From the NCBI RefSeq assembly GCF_003952385.1, contig NZ_CP034444.1, positions 5,345,001 to 5,409,000 on the forward strand: DNA of 64,000 bases. Reading direction: 5' to 3'. Positions within the stretch are counted from its first letter, which is position 1. Each line of letters starts with the position of its first letter. The position numbers and the translations under genes were made by a program. The notes beneath the pieces are model-generated. The model was not told where the DNA came from. It worked only from the letters and a program-made list of their open reading frames with translations, and did not search any database. Shown one piece after another: positions 44,218 to 52,309 of this stretch. The stretch is from Mesorhizobium sp. M1D.F.Ca.ET.043.01.1.1 (GTDB lineage: Bacteria > Pseudomonadota > Alphaproteobacteria > Rhizobiales > Rhizobiaceae).

Positions 44218-44625
44218 TTAGTTGGCGACGCAGAAGTGCTGCTCGCCGTCATTGCCGGTGAAGGTGCCGGTGCGCGAGTTGAAGGTGCGATAGCGGTCCG
44301 AGCAGTACTCGTACCAGTCACGGGTCCACGGCTCGGCATAGCGGTCGGCATAGACGACGCGCGGCTGCACGTAATAGCGGCGGACGGGCCGGTCGACATA
44401 ATAGCCGTCATCATAGGCCGGATCGTAGTATCTCGGCCCGGGGTTGCTGAGCGCGCTGCCGATCAGGGCGCCTGCCGCAAGCCCGACAACGCCGGCAGCA
44501 ATGGCGTCGCCATTGTGGTGATGACGATGCCAGCGCCAGTCGTCAGCATTGGCCGCCGAGAAGGTGGCCAAAGTGGTCGCGGCAATGCCGGCGGTCAGGA
44601 TGGCGGTCTTGAGAATTCGGTTCAT
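44218..44625 (-). CDS. BA14K-family protein
   Basis: 135-residue exported protein. Signal peptide MNRILKTAILTAGIAATTLA, a His-rich stretch (WRWHRHHHNGD), a glycine-zipper segment (AAGVVGLAAGALIGSAL), then a Tyr-rich part ending with the BA14K signature WYEYCSDRYRTFNSRTGTFT and QHFC. Brucella BA14K is an immunoreactive lectin-like envelope protein. ATG 44625 follows AAGGAGACC; the longer frame has no site. Two Cys near the C-terminus could form a disulfide. Role in envelope or surface binding is inferred. Confidence 0.9.
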   Translation of the reverse strand: MNRILKTAILTAGIAATTLATFSAANADDWRWHRHHHNGDAIAAGVVGLAAGALIGSALSNPGPRYYDPAYDDGYYVDRPVRRYYVQPRVVYADRYAEPWTRDWYEYCSDRYRTFNSRTGTFTGNDGEQHFCVAN

Positions 44626-44813
44626 TTCGGTCTCCTTCGCGCCGGCCCGCGTATTTTTCAGGGGATGCGGGTCGGCTTTAGCAAAGGTTAATAGAAGACC
44701 GTGGCTGAACGGAGGCTGAACGGAATTGGGCAAACGATTTCGCGGCTCGAACAACATTGCGAGCTCTGCGGGGGGCGTCCCGCAGCCTCCGTCGGATCTG
44801 TCTTGAGCCGGCT

Positions 44814-45026
44814 TTAGCCGATAGACAGATTGACGGCCTTCGGACCCTTGCCGCGCTTGTCCGGCTCGGTGTCGAATGTCACTTTCTGCCCATCCTCAAG
44901 ACCGGGAAGGCCCGACGCCTGCACGGCCGAAATATGGACGAAGACATCCTTCGCGCCATCGTCGGGCGTGATGAAGCCGAAGCCCTTGGCATGGTTGAAG
45001 AATTTGACGGTGCCGGTCTGCGGCAT
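44814..45026 (-). CDS. Cold shock protein, CspA family (copy 1)
   Basis: 70-residue single OB-fold RNA chaperone that melts secondary structure in mRNA. RNP1 reads KGFGFITP and RNP2 reads [10 protein letters not shown]-terminus [11 protein letters not shown] is standard. ATG 45026 follows AAAGGAGTTTCCC; the 78-residue reading from 45050 is less likely. It is the downstream member of two csp genes on the minus strand, 238 bases apart. A terminator lies after the upstream csp, so the two are probably separate units. Cold induction cannot be shown from sequence. Confidence 0.96.
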   Translation of the reverse strand: MPQTGTVKFFNHAKGFGFITPDDGAKDVFVHISAVQASGLPGLEDGQKVTFDTEPDKRGKGPKAVNLSIG

Positions 45027-45153
45027 GGGAAACTCCTTTGATCCCATCATGTCAGTCTCGGGCCGGCAAACTGCCCGAGAGGAAATTTGTCCTTTATTTT
45101 AGCGCTATCGGCAAGAGAAAGTTTTCGCCTGCCAATCGCACTATTTGCCGGAC

Positions 45154-45186
45154 AAAAAGAGGGCGCGACGGAACCGTCGCGCCCTC
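45154..45186 (-). terminator. Rho-independent terminator of csp copy 2
   Basis: On the minus strand: stem GAGGGCGCGACGG / CCGTCGCGCCCTC with a two-base loop, followed by TTTTTG. It begins about 80 bases after the csp copy 2 stop. Confidence 0.9.
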
Positions 45187-45264
45187 GAAACTCAAGCTTC
45201 TTGCGAAGCCAATTCATGGACCTGCCACGCTATTCATCAGCTGAGAACAGGCAGCTTCGCCTGC

Positions 45265-45477
45265 TCAGGCAGCGCGCAGGTTGACCGCCTTCGGGCCCTT
45301 GCCCATGCGGTCCGGCTCGACGTCGAAGGTGACCTTCTGGCCGTCGACGAGCGTGCGCAGGCCCGAGGCCTCGATCGCGGAGATGTGGACGAACACGTCC
45401 TTGGCGCCGCCGTCAGGCGTGATGAAGCCGAAGCCTTTGGTGGCGTTAAAGAACTTTACGGTGCCGGTCTGGGCCAT
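45265..45477 (-). CDS. Cold shock protein, CspA family (copy 2)
   Basis: 70 residues, clearly paralogous to copy 1: RNP1 [11 protein letters not shown]2 DVFVHISAI, ending [15 protein letters not shown] 45477 follows GAAGGAGTTTCCCC. A promoter-like element at 45684-45711 would give a 5' UTR of about 200 bases, a length typical of cspA mRNAs, which fold differently at low temperature. The two copies differ mainly in the middle ([20 protein letters not shown] against [20 protein letters not shown]). Confidence 0.96.
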   Translation of the reverse strand: MAQTGTVKFFNATKGFGFITPDGGAKDVFVHISAIEASGLRTLVDGQKVTFDVEPDRMGKGPKAVNLRAA

Positions 45478-45940
45478 GGGGAAACTCCTTCACCCGTATC
45501 AGTCTCGTGGGCTCGCCCGCGGCCTTGCGCCTTGGGCCAGTCCAGATGGTTGCTTCGGCAGTCATGCATCCGCGCATGGTCAAAGCCCCCGCCGAAAAAC
45601 GGGGCCGTCAGAGATTCACACTATCGGGGAAAGGTCGTCCAAAACGTGCCGCTCTCCGGGTCGCAAATGCCCGAACGGCAAATTTATTACACGGAAACGT
45701 GATAGTTGCAAGATAGGGCCGCGGGCGGCCCTCGGCGCGTCCAACGCAAGGCATCGATAGACCCGGCGCCATGACCGGTCATCGGCCAGAAAAGAACCAG
45801 GCATAGGCCAGCGCCGGAGCCAGTCCGCAACGGACTTTCGGCTCGGATAATGCACAAGCCGGGGTTGCGTTCGAACCCAGAATGGCGAGGATTGCGCAAG
45901 TTGGCGCGGTCGCGCCTGAGCGAGGATCGGAGCGGGCCTT
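45478..45940. other. Intergenic region between csp copy 2 and the Kazal gene
   Basis: 463 bases. The left 200 would be the csp mRNA leader. A hairpin-prone run (CCCCGCCGAAAAACGGGG, about 45587-45604) lies within it. The right part holds the promoter of the Kazal gene, not clearly recognised. No small ORF is convincing. Confidence 0.4.
45684..45711 (-). promoter_or_regulatory. Candidate sigma70-type promoter of csp copy 2
   Basis: On the minus strand: -35 TTGCAA, 16-base spacer, -10 TAATAA, in AT-rich DNA. Transcription would start near 45677, leaving a leader of about 200 bases. Confidence 0.5.
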
Positions 45941-46333
45941 ATGCGATTTCTTGCGGCAATCGTCTCGCGGCAGGGCCTTGTCGCCCTGCTCCTGTCCGCC
46001 TTGTTGGCGGCCTGCACGGTCGTGGTCGACGATGGACCGCGCCCACGCCCGCCGAGACCGCATCCGCAGCTCTGCACCATGCAGTACGAACCGGTCTGCG
46101 CCCGGCGCGGCGGCGACCGCCAGACCTTCGCCAATGCCTGCCAGGCGGAGAGGGCAGGGTATCGCATCGTGCGCGACGGTCCTTGCCGGGACGGTGGCGG
46201 CGGCGAGCAGACCTTCTGCACCCGCGAATATGCGCCGGTCTGCGCCAGGCGCCACGGCGAGGTTCGCACCTTCCCCAATGCCTGCGAGGCCCGCGCGGCG
46301 GACTATCGCATCATCGGCGACGGGCCGTGCTAG
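45941..46333 (+). CDS. Lipoprotein with two Kazal-type protease inhibitor domains
   Basis: 130 residues: signal peptide with lipobox LLAAC (Cys 25), a proline/arginine linker (DDGPRPRPPRPHPQ), then two Kazal-like units. Each has four Cys in the pattern C-x(6)-PVC-...-N-x-C-...-G-x-C: first CTMQYEPVCARRGGDRQTFA, second CTREYAPVCARRHGEVRTFP. The residue after VC and the reactive loop (ARRGG / ARRHG) are Arg-rich, which would suit trypsin-like proteases if inhibitory. ATG 45941 follows GGAG. Expected to be membrane-anchored in the periplasm or at the surface. Inhibitory activity is inference. Confidence 0.87.
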   Translation: MRFLAAIVSRQGLVALLLSALLAACTVVVDDGPRPRPPRPHPQLCTMQYEPVCARRGGDRQTFANACQAERAGYRIVRDGPCRDGGGGEQTFCTREYAPVCARRHGEVRTFPNACEARAADYRIIGDGPC

Positions 46334-46521
46334 GGAGGCCGGGTTTATGTTCCGCTTTGCGGGCAATCCGTCGGTGCGCCAAGCGCACCCTTGAATCTCC
46401 CGCTCGCTTGGCTTAGGTCCGGCGGACCAACAAGCACGGCAGGTTTCCCATTAACAGAGATCAGAGAAGAGCGGCGAACGCGGGCGGCAAGCCAGGATCG
46501 GCAAGTCCGCTCGATCCCTAT

Positions 46522-48156
46522 GTGCAGCGGGCGCTGCAACTGCACCAGGCAGGGCGCCGCCAGGAAGCGGAGTCGCTTTACCGGCAGGTGCTGGGGCAGC
46601 AGCCGAACCATGCCGCCGCGCTGCATTTCCTCGGGCTTCTGCTGCACCAAACTGGCCGCAGCGACGAGGGGCTCGACTTCATCGAGCAGTCGGTGACGCT
46701 GCAGCCCAGGAACGCAGATTTCCTCAACAATATGGGCACGGTCATGCGCGACCTGGGTCGCGTCGCCGCAGCCGTCGATTTCTTCCGCGGCGCGGTGGAT
46801 ATCCGCCCGGAGCAGCTTGCCGCTCGCGACAATCTCGGCTCGTCGCTGAAGCAGCTCGGCCAGTTCGAGGCCGCCGAGGAGATCTATCGCGGCACCATCG
46901 GCCGCAATCCGTTCCATGTCCGCGCCCGCATCGGCCTGGCCGAAACGCTGCAGGAGGCCGGGCGACTGGACGAGGCGATTGCGCTCTTCCGCGAGTCGCT
47001 GTCGATCCGGCCCAAGGATGCGGAGCTGCTCTATGGGCTCGGCGTCGCCATGATGGAGAAGGGCAAGCTCACCGAAGCCGCCGATCTTGCCCGCCAGGCG
47101 GTGGCGATCGCTCCCGCCATGGCGAAGGCCTGGCTTCTGCTGACCCAGGTCAAGCGCCAGACCGAGCGCGACCCAGAGCTTGCGAGCATGGAGGCCGAGC
47201 ACGCCAAGGCGCCGCAGGACAGCCTTGCGCGCATGCAGCTTTCCTTCGGCCTCGGCAAGGCCAATGACGACCTGAAGGACTATGGCCGCGCCTTCGACTA
47301 TTTCGCCGAGGGCAACACGATCCGCCGCAAGGGGATCGACTACGACCCGGTGCGGACGCGCGACGAGTTCGAGGCGATGAAGGCGGTCTTCGACAAGGCT
47401 TTCTTCGAGAAGCACAGGCCGAGCGACATTTCCGACGACACGCCGATCTTCGTCGTGGGCATGCCGCGTTCCGGCACGACCCTGGTCGAGCAGATCATCG
47501 CCAGCCATCCCCAGGTCTTCGGCGCCGGCGAGCTCAGCATCCTGAAGACAGCGGTCGGCAAGCAGTTTCCGATGAGCATGCCGGGCGGCTTCCCCTGGGG
47601 GATCGCCGACATGCCGGACAAAGCCTTCGCCGAGGCGGGGCAGGCCTACCTCGACATGCTGCACGCCCGCTATCCGGGCTCCCGCCATGTCACCGACAAG
47701 ATGCCGGGCAACTTCCTGCTGGTCGGCTTCCTGCACATGATGCTGCCGAAGGCCAAGATCGTGCATTGCGCGCGCGACGCGGCAGCCACCTGCCTGTCGA
47801 TCTTCAAGGTGCATTTCCGCGGCGACAGCCACCGCTATGGCTACGATCTCGGCGAGCTCGCCGATTTCCATAACCTCTACGCCGACATCATGGCGCATTG
47901 GCATAAGGTGCTGCCCGGCGTCGTCCACGATGTCCGCTATGAGGATTTCGTCGCCGACCAGGAAGGGCAGACGCGGGCGCTGACGGCGCATCTCGGCCTG
48001 CCTTGGGACGATAAGGTGCTGTCCTTCCACGAGACCGATCGGCCGGTGCGCACGGCCTCCGCCGCGCAGGTGCGCCAGCCGATGTATCAGGGCTCGGTCG
48101 ACCTGTGGAAGCGGTATGGCGACAGGCTGAAGCCGCTGCTCGACAAGCTGGGCTAG
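46522..48156 (+). CDS. TPR-repeat sulfotransferase
   Basis: 544 residues from GTG 46522. The N-terminal half (to about 250) is a set of tetratricopeptide repeats (for example ALQLHQAGRRQEAESLYRQV; FLNNMGTVMRDLGRVAAAVD). The C-terminal half is a PAPS-dependent sulfotransferase domain with the phosphosulfate loop FVVGMPRSGTTLVEQIIASH and the second site VHCARDAAATCLSIF. The frame stays coding upstream of GTG (DQRRAANAGGKPGSASPLDP) to an ATT at 46450, where relatives would be expected to have ATG. The true start may therefore be ATT or the gene may be N-terminally damaged. Probably modifies surface glycans or proteins. Confidence 0.88.
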   Translation: MQRALQLHQAGRRQEAESLYRQVLGQQPNHAAALHFLGLLLHQTGRSDEGLDFIEQSVTLQPRNADFLNNMGTVMRDLGRVAAAVDFFRGAVDIRPEQLAARDNLGSSLKQLGQFEAAEEIYRGTIGRNPFHVRARIGLAETLQEAGRLDEAIALFRESLSIRPKDAELLYGLGVAMMEKGKLTEAADLARQAVAIAPAMAKAWLLLTQVKRQTERDPELASMEAEHAKAPQDSLARMQLSFGLGKANDDLKDYGRAFDYFAEGNTIRRKGIDYDPVRTRDEFEAMKAVFDKAFFEKHRPSDISDDTPIFVVGMPRSGTTLVEQIIASHPQVFGAGELSILKTAVGKQFPMSMPGGFPWGIADMPDKAFAEAGQAYLDMLHARYPGSRHVTDKMPGNFLLVGFLHMMLPKAKIVHCARDAAATCLSIFKVHFRGDSHRYGYDLGELADFHNLYADIMAHWHKVLPGVVHDVRYEDFVADQEGQTRALTAHLGLPWDDKVLSFHETDRPVRTASAAQVRQPMYQGSVDLWKRYGDRLKPLLDKLG

Positions 48157-48193
48157 TACACCGCCTGCTGGTTGACGACAGCCCTCCCAGCTT

Positions 48194-48385
48194 CGTCATC
48201 CACGGGCGGAGCGGGAGCGAAGCGGACGCGCAGACCCGAGGATCCATTCCGTGACCTCGCGCGAAGAGCAAAGGCGGCGCAGAACAGAGGTCGTTCTGCA
48301 TCGCTGCAACGTTCATAGGTAACGGAATGGATCCTCGGGTCTGCGCCGCGTCGCTTCGCTCCTTGCTTCGCCCGTGGATGACGAC
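48194..48385. repeat. Long inverted repeat, family C (about 60-base arms)
   Basis: The left arm (48194-48253) and right arm (48321-48385) are near-complements, sharing CGTCATCCACGGGCG, AGCGAAGCG, GCGCAGACCCGAGGATCCAT and TCCGT with a few small gaps. The loop is about 65 bases. It lies between the convergent sulfotransferase and DUF1428 genes. It has no ORF and no obvious target duplication. Confidence 0.88.
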
Positions 48386-48444
48386 CTGACGAGCGTTTCG
48401 GCCAATCGCAAAGGGTCGCAATGTGCCAACCTTTGCGCTGCACC

Positions 48445-48798
48445 TCAAAGCTCGATGAACGTCTGGAAGCCGCCGAAGATCATGCGCTTGCCGTCGAACG
48501 GCATTGTCGGCCAGTCCATCTTGAGACGCTCGTCGGCCATCACTTTCGCCATGACCGCGTCGCGGCTCTGCCTGGATTCGTAGACGACCCAGGCGAAGAT
48601 GACGATCTCGTCGTCCTTCGCCTGCACGGCGCGCGGGAACGAGGTCAACTCGCCATAGGGCACATCGTCGCCGATGCATTCGACATAGGCGAGCGCGCCG
48701 TACTCCTTCCAGATAGCGCCGGCATTGGTAGCCATCTTCTTGTACGCATCGAGATTTGCCTTCGGCACTGCGAGCACGAAGCCATCGACATAGGACAT
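48445..48798 (-). CDS. DUF1428 family protein (YbaA-like)
   Basis: 117-residue small cytoplasmic protein with dimeric alpha-beta barrel features: MSYVDGFVLAVPKANLDAYK, IWKEYGALAYVECIGDDVPY, IVIFAWVVYESRQSRDAVMA and FDGKRMIFGGFQTFIEL. This is the typical DUF1428 pattern. ATG 48798 follows AAGGAG. Function is unknown in all members I recall; often next to VOC-family proteins, as here. Confidence 0.93.
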   Translation of the reverse strand: MSYVDGFVLAVPKANLDAYKKMATNAGAIWKEYGALAYVECIGDDVPYGELTSFPRAVQAKDDEIVIFAWVVYESRQSRDAVMAKVMADERLKMDWPTMPFDGKRMIFGGFQTFIEL

Positions 48799-48822
48799 GG
48801 TGATCTCCTTGGTTGGGCTCGG

Positions 48823-48978
48823 CTCTCCCTTCTCCCCTGTGGGAGAAGGTGGCCGAGCGAAGCTCGGTCGGATGAGGGGTGCTCCAGCTTGGCGCCAAGT
48901 TACCCCTCACCCGGATTGCCAGCCGAATCGCGAAGGGCAATTCGGGGCAATCCGACCTCTCCCACAGGGGGAGAGGCA
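48823..48978. repeat. Palindromic repeat, family D, copy 1
   Basis: Ends CTTCTCCCCTGTGGGAGAAG and CCTCTCCCACAGGGGGAGAG, with inner arms GGATGAGGGGTG / ACCCCTCACCCGG. Same plan as the element at 52151. It ends four bases from the stop of the VOC gene. Confidence 0.85.
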
Positions 48979-48982
48979 GGCT

Positions 48983-49402
48983 TCAGCCCTTCACCGGCGC
49001 GTTCATCGCCCAGGCGACGCCCAAGGGATCCTTCACCTGGCCCCAGCGGTCGCCCCAGAACATGACCTGCAGCGGCGTGACGACTTCGCAGCCGGCATCC
49101 ACCGCGCGCTGCCACCAGCCATCGATGTCGTCGCTGCCGAGATGGAGCTGCAGCACGTAGCCCTGCGCCGCCTGGTGCGGATGGCCGTGCTCGGGATAGG
49201 CGTCGCCCAGCATCAGCGTCGAGCCGTTGACGTAGAGATGGATATGCATGGTGCGGCCCTTGTCGTCCGGCGGATAGGCAAAGACTTCATCGGCCCCGAA
49301 CGCCTTCTTGTAGAACTCGGCAGCCTTGATGGCGCCGTCGACCTGCAGATAGGGGGTCAATCCGCCAAGCACTTTGGCGCGGGGTGGGGTCTGGTCGGTC
49401 AT
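48983..49402 (-). CDS. VOC-family (glyoxalase/bleomycin-resistance-like) protein
   Basis: 139 residues in the paired beta-alpha-beta fold. Motifs LTPYLQVDGAIKAAEFYKKA, MHIHLYVNGSTLMLGD and VMFWGDRWGQVKDPLGVAWA are typical of the PhnB-like subgroup. ATG 49402 (MTDQTPPRAKVLGGL) follows AGGAGACG; the frame to 49420 adds six residues without support. PhnB-type proteins often have no known substrate. Same strand as the DUF1428 gene, 184 bases apart with a repeat in between. Confidence 0.92.
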   Translation of the reverse strand: MTDQTPPRAKVLGGLTPYLQVDGAIKAAEFYKKAFGADEVFAYPPDDKGRTMHIHLYVNGSTLMLGDAYPEHGHPHQAAQGYVLQLHLGSDDIDGWWQRAVDAGCEVVTPLQVMFWGDRWGQVKDPLGVAWAMNAPVKG

Positions 49403-49547
49403 TTCACGTCTCCTCTTCACCGGATGATTTTGGCGTTGCGATCAAAAGACGGACGAGACGACCGCAATCCTACACGGATCGCAAATTTTTTAGGCAGCCG
49501 AGCAACCGCCGAAGCGGGTGACCGTCGCATCGGTCGATCGGCCACCC

Positions 49548-49730
49548 TCAAATGACCTTGCTCGAGAAGGTGGCCGTGCGGCGGCTGTTCGGCGTATCGA
49601 GAATTTCCGGAAAGCCGATGTCCTTGCGCAGGTCGGCCGGCAGTGAAAGCAGGATGCGTTCGCTGCGGTAGCGGGCGCGCGCGGCGGCATATTGGGTGGC
49701 GATGCGGCCGATGGATGACAGGATCGACAT
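49548..49730 (-). CDS. DUF1127-like small protein, 60 aa
   Basis: Small, basic, helical protein: MSILSSIGRIATQYAAARAR then LLSLPADLRKDIGFPEI. The LpxxLrkDIGF tail matches the DUF1127 pattern, small Arg-rich proteins in Rhizobiales linked to phosphate or RNA metabolism in Agrobacterium and Rhodobacter. ATG 49730 follows CCAGGGAGAG; the longer reading to 49778 is less likely. Function here unknown. Confidence 0.78.
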   Translation of the reverse strand: MSILSSIGRIATQYAAARARYRSERILLSLPADLRKDIGFPEILDTPNSRRTATFSSKVI

Positions 49731-49812
49731 GACGAACTCTCCCTGGTTGATGCCGGCATCATTGTGTCGGCATCCCAAGGACGGGGCGGGAATTCGTAAT
49801 CCGACAGATCGC

Positions 49813-50211
49813 TTAATTTTTTTTCAGTACCGATGCTGCCAGCGCTGTGTCGTAATACTCCACCGCTTCGACGATTTGGCCGTCGCGTATCGTCCAGAAA
49901 TTGGCGGTGCGGAACACGACCTCTTCTCCGGTGGAGCGGCGCGTCAGATGAATCTCGACCTGTGCCGCGACCTTGTCTCCACCGTCGATGATTTCGAGCG
50001 GCTTATAGCTCCGGTATTCGAATTCGCTGTTCAATGCCATAAGCCGCGCCAGGAATTCGTCCTTGCCGCGCGCGGCGCCGGCGTAATGCGAATGCTTCGG
50101 GTCGGCGACCCATATGAACTCCACATCGTCGGCGCAGTTGGCAAGCGCGCCCCTGATGTCGCGGTTCGCATAGGCATCATAGAAATTGCTGACGAGATCC
50201 ACTGCACGCAT
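49813..50211 (-). CDS. Nuclear transport factor 2-like (SnoaL-type) protein
   Basis: 132 residues with the cone-shaped NTF2 fold: VSNFYDAYANRDIRGALANC, ADDVEFIWVADPKHSHYAGA, AARGKDEFLARLMAL and FRTANFWTIRDGQIVEAVEY. Such proteins can be isomerases, dehydratases or ligand-binding proteins with no known chemistry. ATG 50211. It shares strand with ABC-F, but the 134-base gap and opposite position make an operon unlikely. Substrate unknown. Confidence 0.9.
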   Translation of the reverse strand: MRAVDLVSNFYDAYANRDIRGALANCADDVEFIWVADPKHSHYAGAARGKDEFLARLMALNSEFEYRSYKPLEIIDGGDKVAAQVEIHLTRRSTGEEVVFRTANFWTIRDGQIVEAVEYYDTALAASVLKKN

Positions 50212-50345
50212 GGCCCTTTCCTCCCATGGCTGAGCTGCCCAGCATGCGCCTTTTTCGGTCCGTGGAAAAGTATCGCCGTGCCGCCAATACTTTTCGTGGG
50301 GCCGGCGGTATTGCGCAATGTCGGCCCGGCAAATGTATTGTCGCC

Positions 50346-51872
50346 TCAGCTGGGCATGTCGGCGACCAGATGGAAGAACTCTTCCGGACTGTCGACTTCG
50401 GTCAGCCGACGCTTGTCGATCAGCCAGAAGCGGTTGCCGACCGCGCGGATGAAGGAGCGGTCGTGCGAGGCGAGAAGGCAGCTCGCCTGATGCTTCAGCA
50501 GCTCCTCTTCCAGCGCTTCCTGGCCGTCGATGTCGAGGTGGTTGGTCGGCTCGTCGAGGAGATAGAAGTTGGGGTTGGTGAGCCTGAGCACCAGCATCAT
50601 CAGCCTCGATCTCTGCCCGCCCGACAACGCGGCGATCCTTTTGTCCTGCATTTCGATCGCGACGCCGGCGCCGGCGAGAAGCGAACGGGCGCGCTGCTCG
50701 CCGACCTCGAAGCGGCGCGAGACCATCGTCAGCGGCGTGTCGTCGCCGCCGATGCCCGACAGCGCCTGGTCGCTGTAGCCGAGCACGGTCGATGGCGTCA
50801 CCTTGACGTTCGGCGCCGTCCCGGGCTCGGCGATGGCGGTACGGATCATCGCGATGAAGCGGGTCTTGCCGACGCCGTTGCGGCCGAGCAGCACGATGCG
50901 GTCGTCCTGGCAGATATGGCGCTTGCCGGTCCTGAACAGCAGCGCGCCGTCGGGCGTTTCCACGGCCGCATCGTCCAGCGTGATCAGCACCTTGGCGTGG
51001 GTGCCGCGGTTCGCCAGTCGGATCGCGCCGGCCGAGCGTTCGCGATGCGCCTGCACCGCCGCGTCTTCCAGCCTCTCGGCTCGTTCCTTGAGCTGCTTGG
51101 TCTTCACCGTGAGCAGATCGCTGCCGGAATTGATGCCGAAGTTGTTGAGCTTGGCGGCCTGCTTGCGCAACTGCTGCGCCACCTTCATGTCGCGTTCGAA
51201 CTTGCGCGCCGTCGAAGCGTCGATTTCATCGAGCGCCTGCCTGGCGCGCGAATAGGGCAGGGCGAAGACCGGCGATTCCTCCGGGCGCAGGAACAAGGTG
51301 CGGTTGGTGGTGGCGTCGAGGAAGGCGCGGTCATGGCTGGCGACGATCACCGGCACCTCGCGCGGCAGCGCGTTGAGCCAGCTCTCCAACTGGCCGATCT
51401 TGGCGAGGTCCAGATGATTGGTCGGCTCGTCGAGTAGGAGCACATCAGGATCGGTGACCCAGACGCGGGCGATCAGCGCCAGCCGCTGCCAGCCGCCGCT
51501 CAAGGCCCGCATCGGCCGGTCGCGCATGTCCTCGGGCACGTCGAGCGAGTCGAGGACCACGTCGACGCGCCAGAGCTCGCTGTCGCGCTGCTCGAGCGGC
51601 AAGGCATCGGCGACCACCTGATGGAAGCCGCGGTCGAGCAGCGCATCGGGGACCGACTGCTCGACATGGCCGACGCGCAGGCCGCGCGACCGGGTGATGT
51701 CGCCGGTGGTGGCGTCCAGCTCACCGGCCAGGCATTTGAGCAGTGTGGACTTGCCGCGGCCGTTGGCCGCGACGATGCCCAGTCGATCGCCGGCGCCGAT
51801 GGTAAGGTCGAGGTTGGAGAAGAGCGGCGCACTCAAGGTGACGCCGAGGGATTTGAGGCTGATCAGGGCCAT
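50346..51872 (-). CDS. ABC-F family ATP-binding protein (ribosome-associated type)
   Basis: 508 residues, no membrane segment. Two ATPase domains: the first with Walker A GIVAANGRGKSTLL, signature LSGGWQRL and Walker B LLLDEPTNHLD; the second with GRNGVGKTRFI, LSGGQRSRL and YLLDEPTNHLD. A charged linker lies between them. This plan is that of ABC-F proteins, which act on the ribosome and include antibiotic-resistance factors. ATG 51872 (MALISLKSLGVTLSAPLF) is the standard start; the site upstream is weak. A strong leader ORF and hairpins lie 135-260 bases upstream, pointing to translation-coupled control. Whether it gives drug resistance is unknown. Confidence 0.93.
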   Translation of the reverse strand: MALISLKSLGVTLSAPLFSNLDLTIGAGDRLGIVAANGRGKSTLLKCLAGELDATTGDITRSRGLRVGHVEQSVPDALLDRGFHQVVADALPLEQRDSELWRVDVVLDSLDVPEDMRDRPMRALSGGWQRLALIARVWVTDPDVLLLDEPTNHLDLAKIGQLESWLNALPREVPVIVASHDRAFLDATTNRTLFLRPEESPVFALPYSRARQALDEIDASTARKFERDMKVAQQLRKQAAKLNNFGINSGSDLLTVKTKQLKERAERLEDAAVQAHRERSAGAIRLANRGTHAKVLITLDDAAVETPDGALLFRTGKRHICQDDRIVLLGRNGVGKTRFIAMIRTAIAEPGTAPNVKVTPSTVLGYSDQALSGIGGDDTPLTMVSRRFEVGEQRARSLLAGAGVAIEMQDKRIAALSGGQRSRLMMLVLRLTNPNFYLLDEPTNHLDIDGQEALEEELLKHQASCLLASHDRSFIRAVGNRFWLIDKRRLTEVDSPEEFFHLVADMPS

Positions 51873-51972
51873 GTTCGAATTCTCTGGTCTTGCCGGGAAC
51901 CGGCTCAATGCACTTTGACGGTGCGCCGGTCGGCCATCAGGCCAAGCTCAGCCGCACCACGAAGGGCAGACC

Positions 51973-52033
51973 AAAAAACGAAACGGGAAGAATCCGGATA
52001 GTCCTGATCAGCCCTGCAAGCAAGCTCGCAGGG
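51973..52033 (-). promoter_or_regulatory. Candidate attenuator of the ABC-F gene
   Basis: On the minus strand, a first hairpin (CCCTGC / GCAGGG, 52012-52033) and a second (outer GGG / CCC and inner GATC / GATT pairs, 51985-52014, followed by a T-rich run ending in six T) share bases 52012-52014. They therefore cannot both form. A leader ORF covers the first hairpin and ends inside the second. A promoter-like pair (TTGCCC 52133-52138, TGTAAT 52111-52116, 16-base spacer) lies upstream. Confidence 0.5.
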
Positions 52034-52073
52034 CACAGACAGGGCCGCGCTGACGGTGGTGATCGATAGACAC
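52008..52073 (-). CDS. Leader peptide upstream of ABC-F gene, 21 aa
   Basis: GTG 52073 to TGA 52008, beginning MSIDHHRQRGPV and ending ACLQG. It has the strongest ribosome binding site nearby (AAAGGAGGG, five or six bases upstream), while the ABC-F gene itself has a poor one. The last codons fall inside the candidate attenuator hairpins. No family recognised. Ribosome stalling on it, for example under an antibiotic, would be expected to change which hairpin forms. Confidence 0.55.
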   Translation of the reverse strand: MSIDHHRQRGPVCALRACLQG

Positions 52074-52150
52074 GCAGCCCTCCTTTCCAGACGTTCGAGT
52101 ACGCGAAGCGATTACACCAAAGGCGAGGGCGAGGGCAAGTGGACTGCATT

Positions 52151-52302
52151 TCCCTTCTCCCCTTGTGGGAGAAGGTGGCCTCGCGAAGCGAGGTCGGATG
52201 AGGGGTGTTCCAGATGACACCAACGTCTCACTCCGCTGGAACACCCCTCATCCGTCTCGGCGCTGCGCGCCGATCCACCTTCTCCCACAAGGGGGAGAAG
52301 GG
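52151..52302. repeat. Palindromic repeat, family D, copy 2
   Basis: Outer arms CCCTTCTCCCCTTGTGGGAG and CTCCCACAAGGGGGAGAAGG; inner arms GGATGAGGGGTGTTCCAG and CTGGAACACCCCTCATCC. A near-complete 150-base hairpin ending seven bases from the uvrB stop and starting upstream of the ABC-F leader. Confidence 0.9.
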
Positions 52303-52309
52303 AAGCTCT

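Noticed and set aside
46345..48030. 561-codon minus-strand frame opposite the TPR-sulfotransferase
   Set aside because: Antisense shadow; composition is atypical and there are no motifs.
48194..48385. Long inverted repeat as a transposon or MITE with target duplication
   Set aside because: There is no ORF, and I could not find matching direct repeats at the ends.
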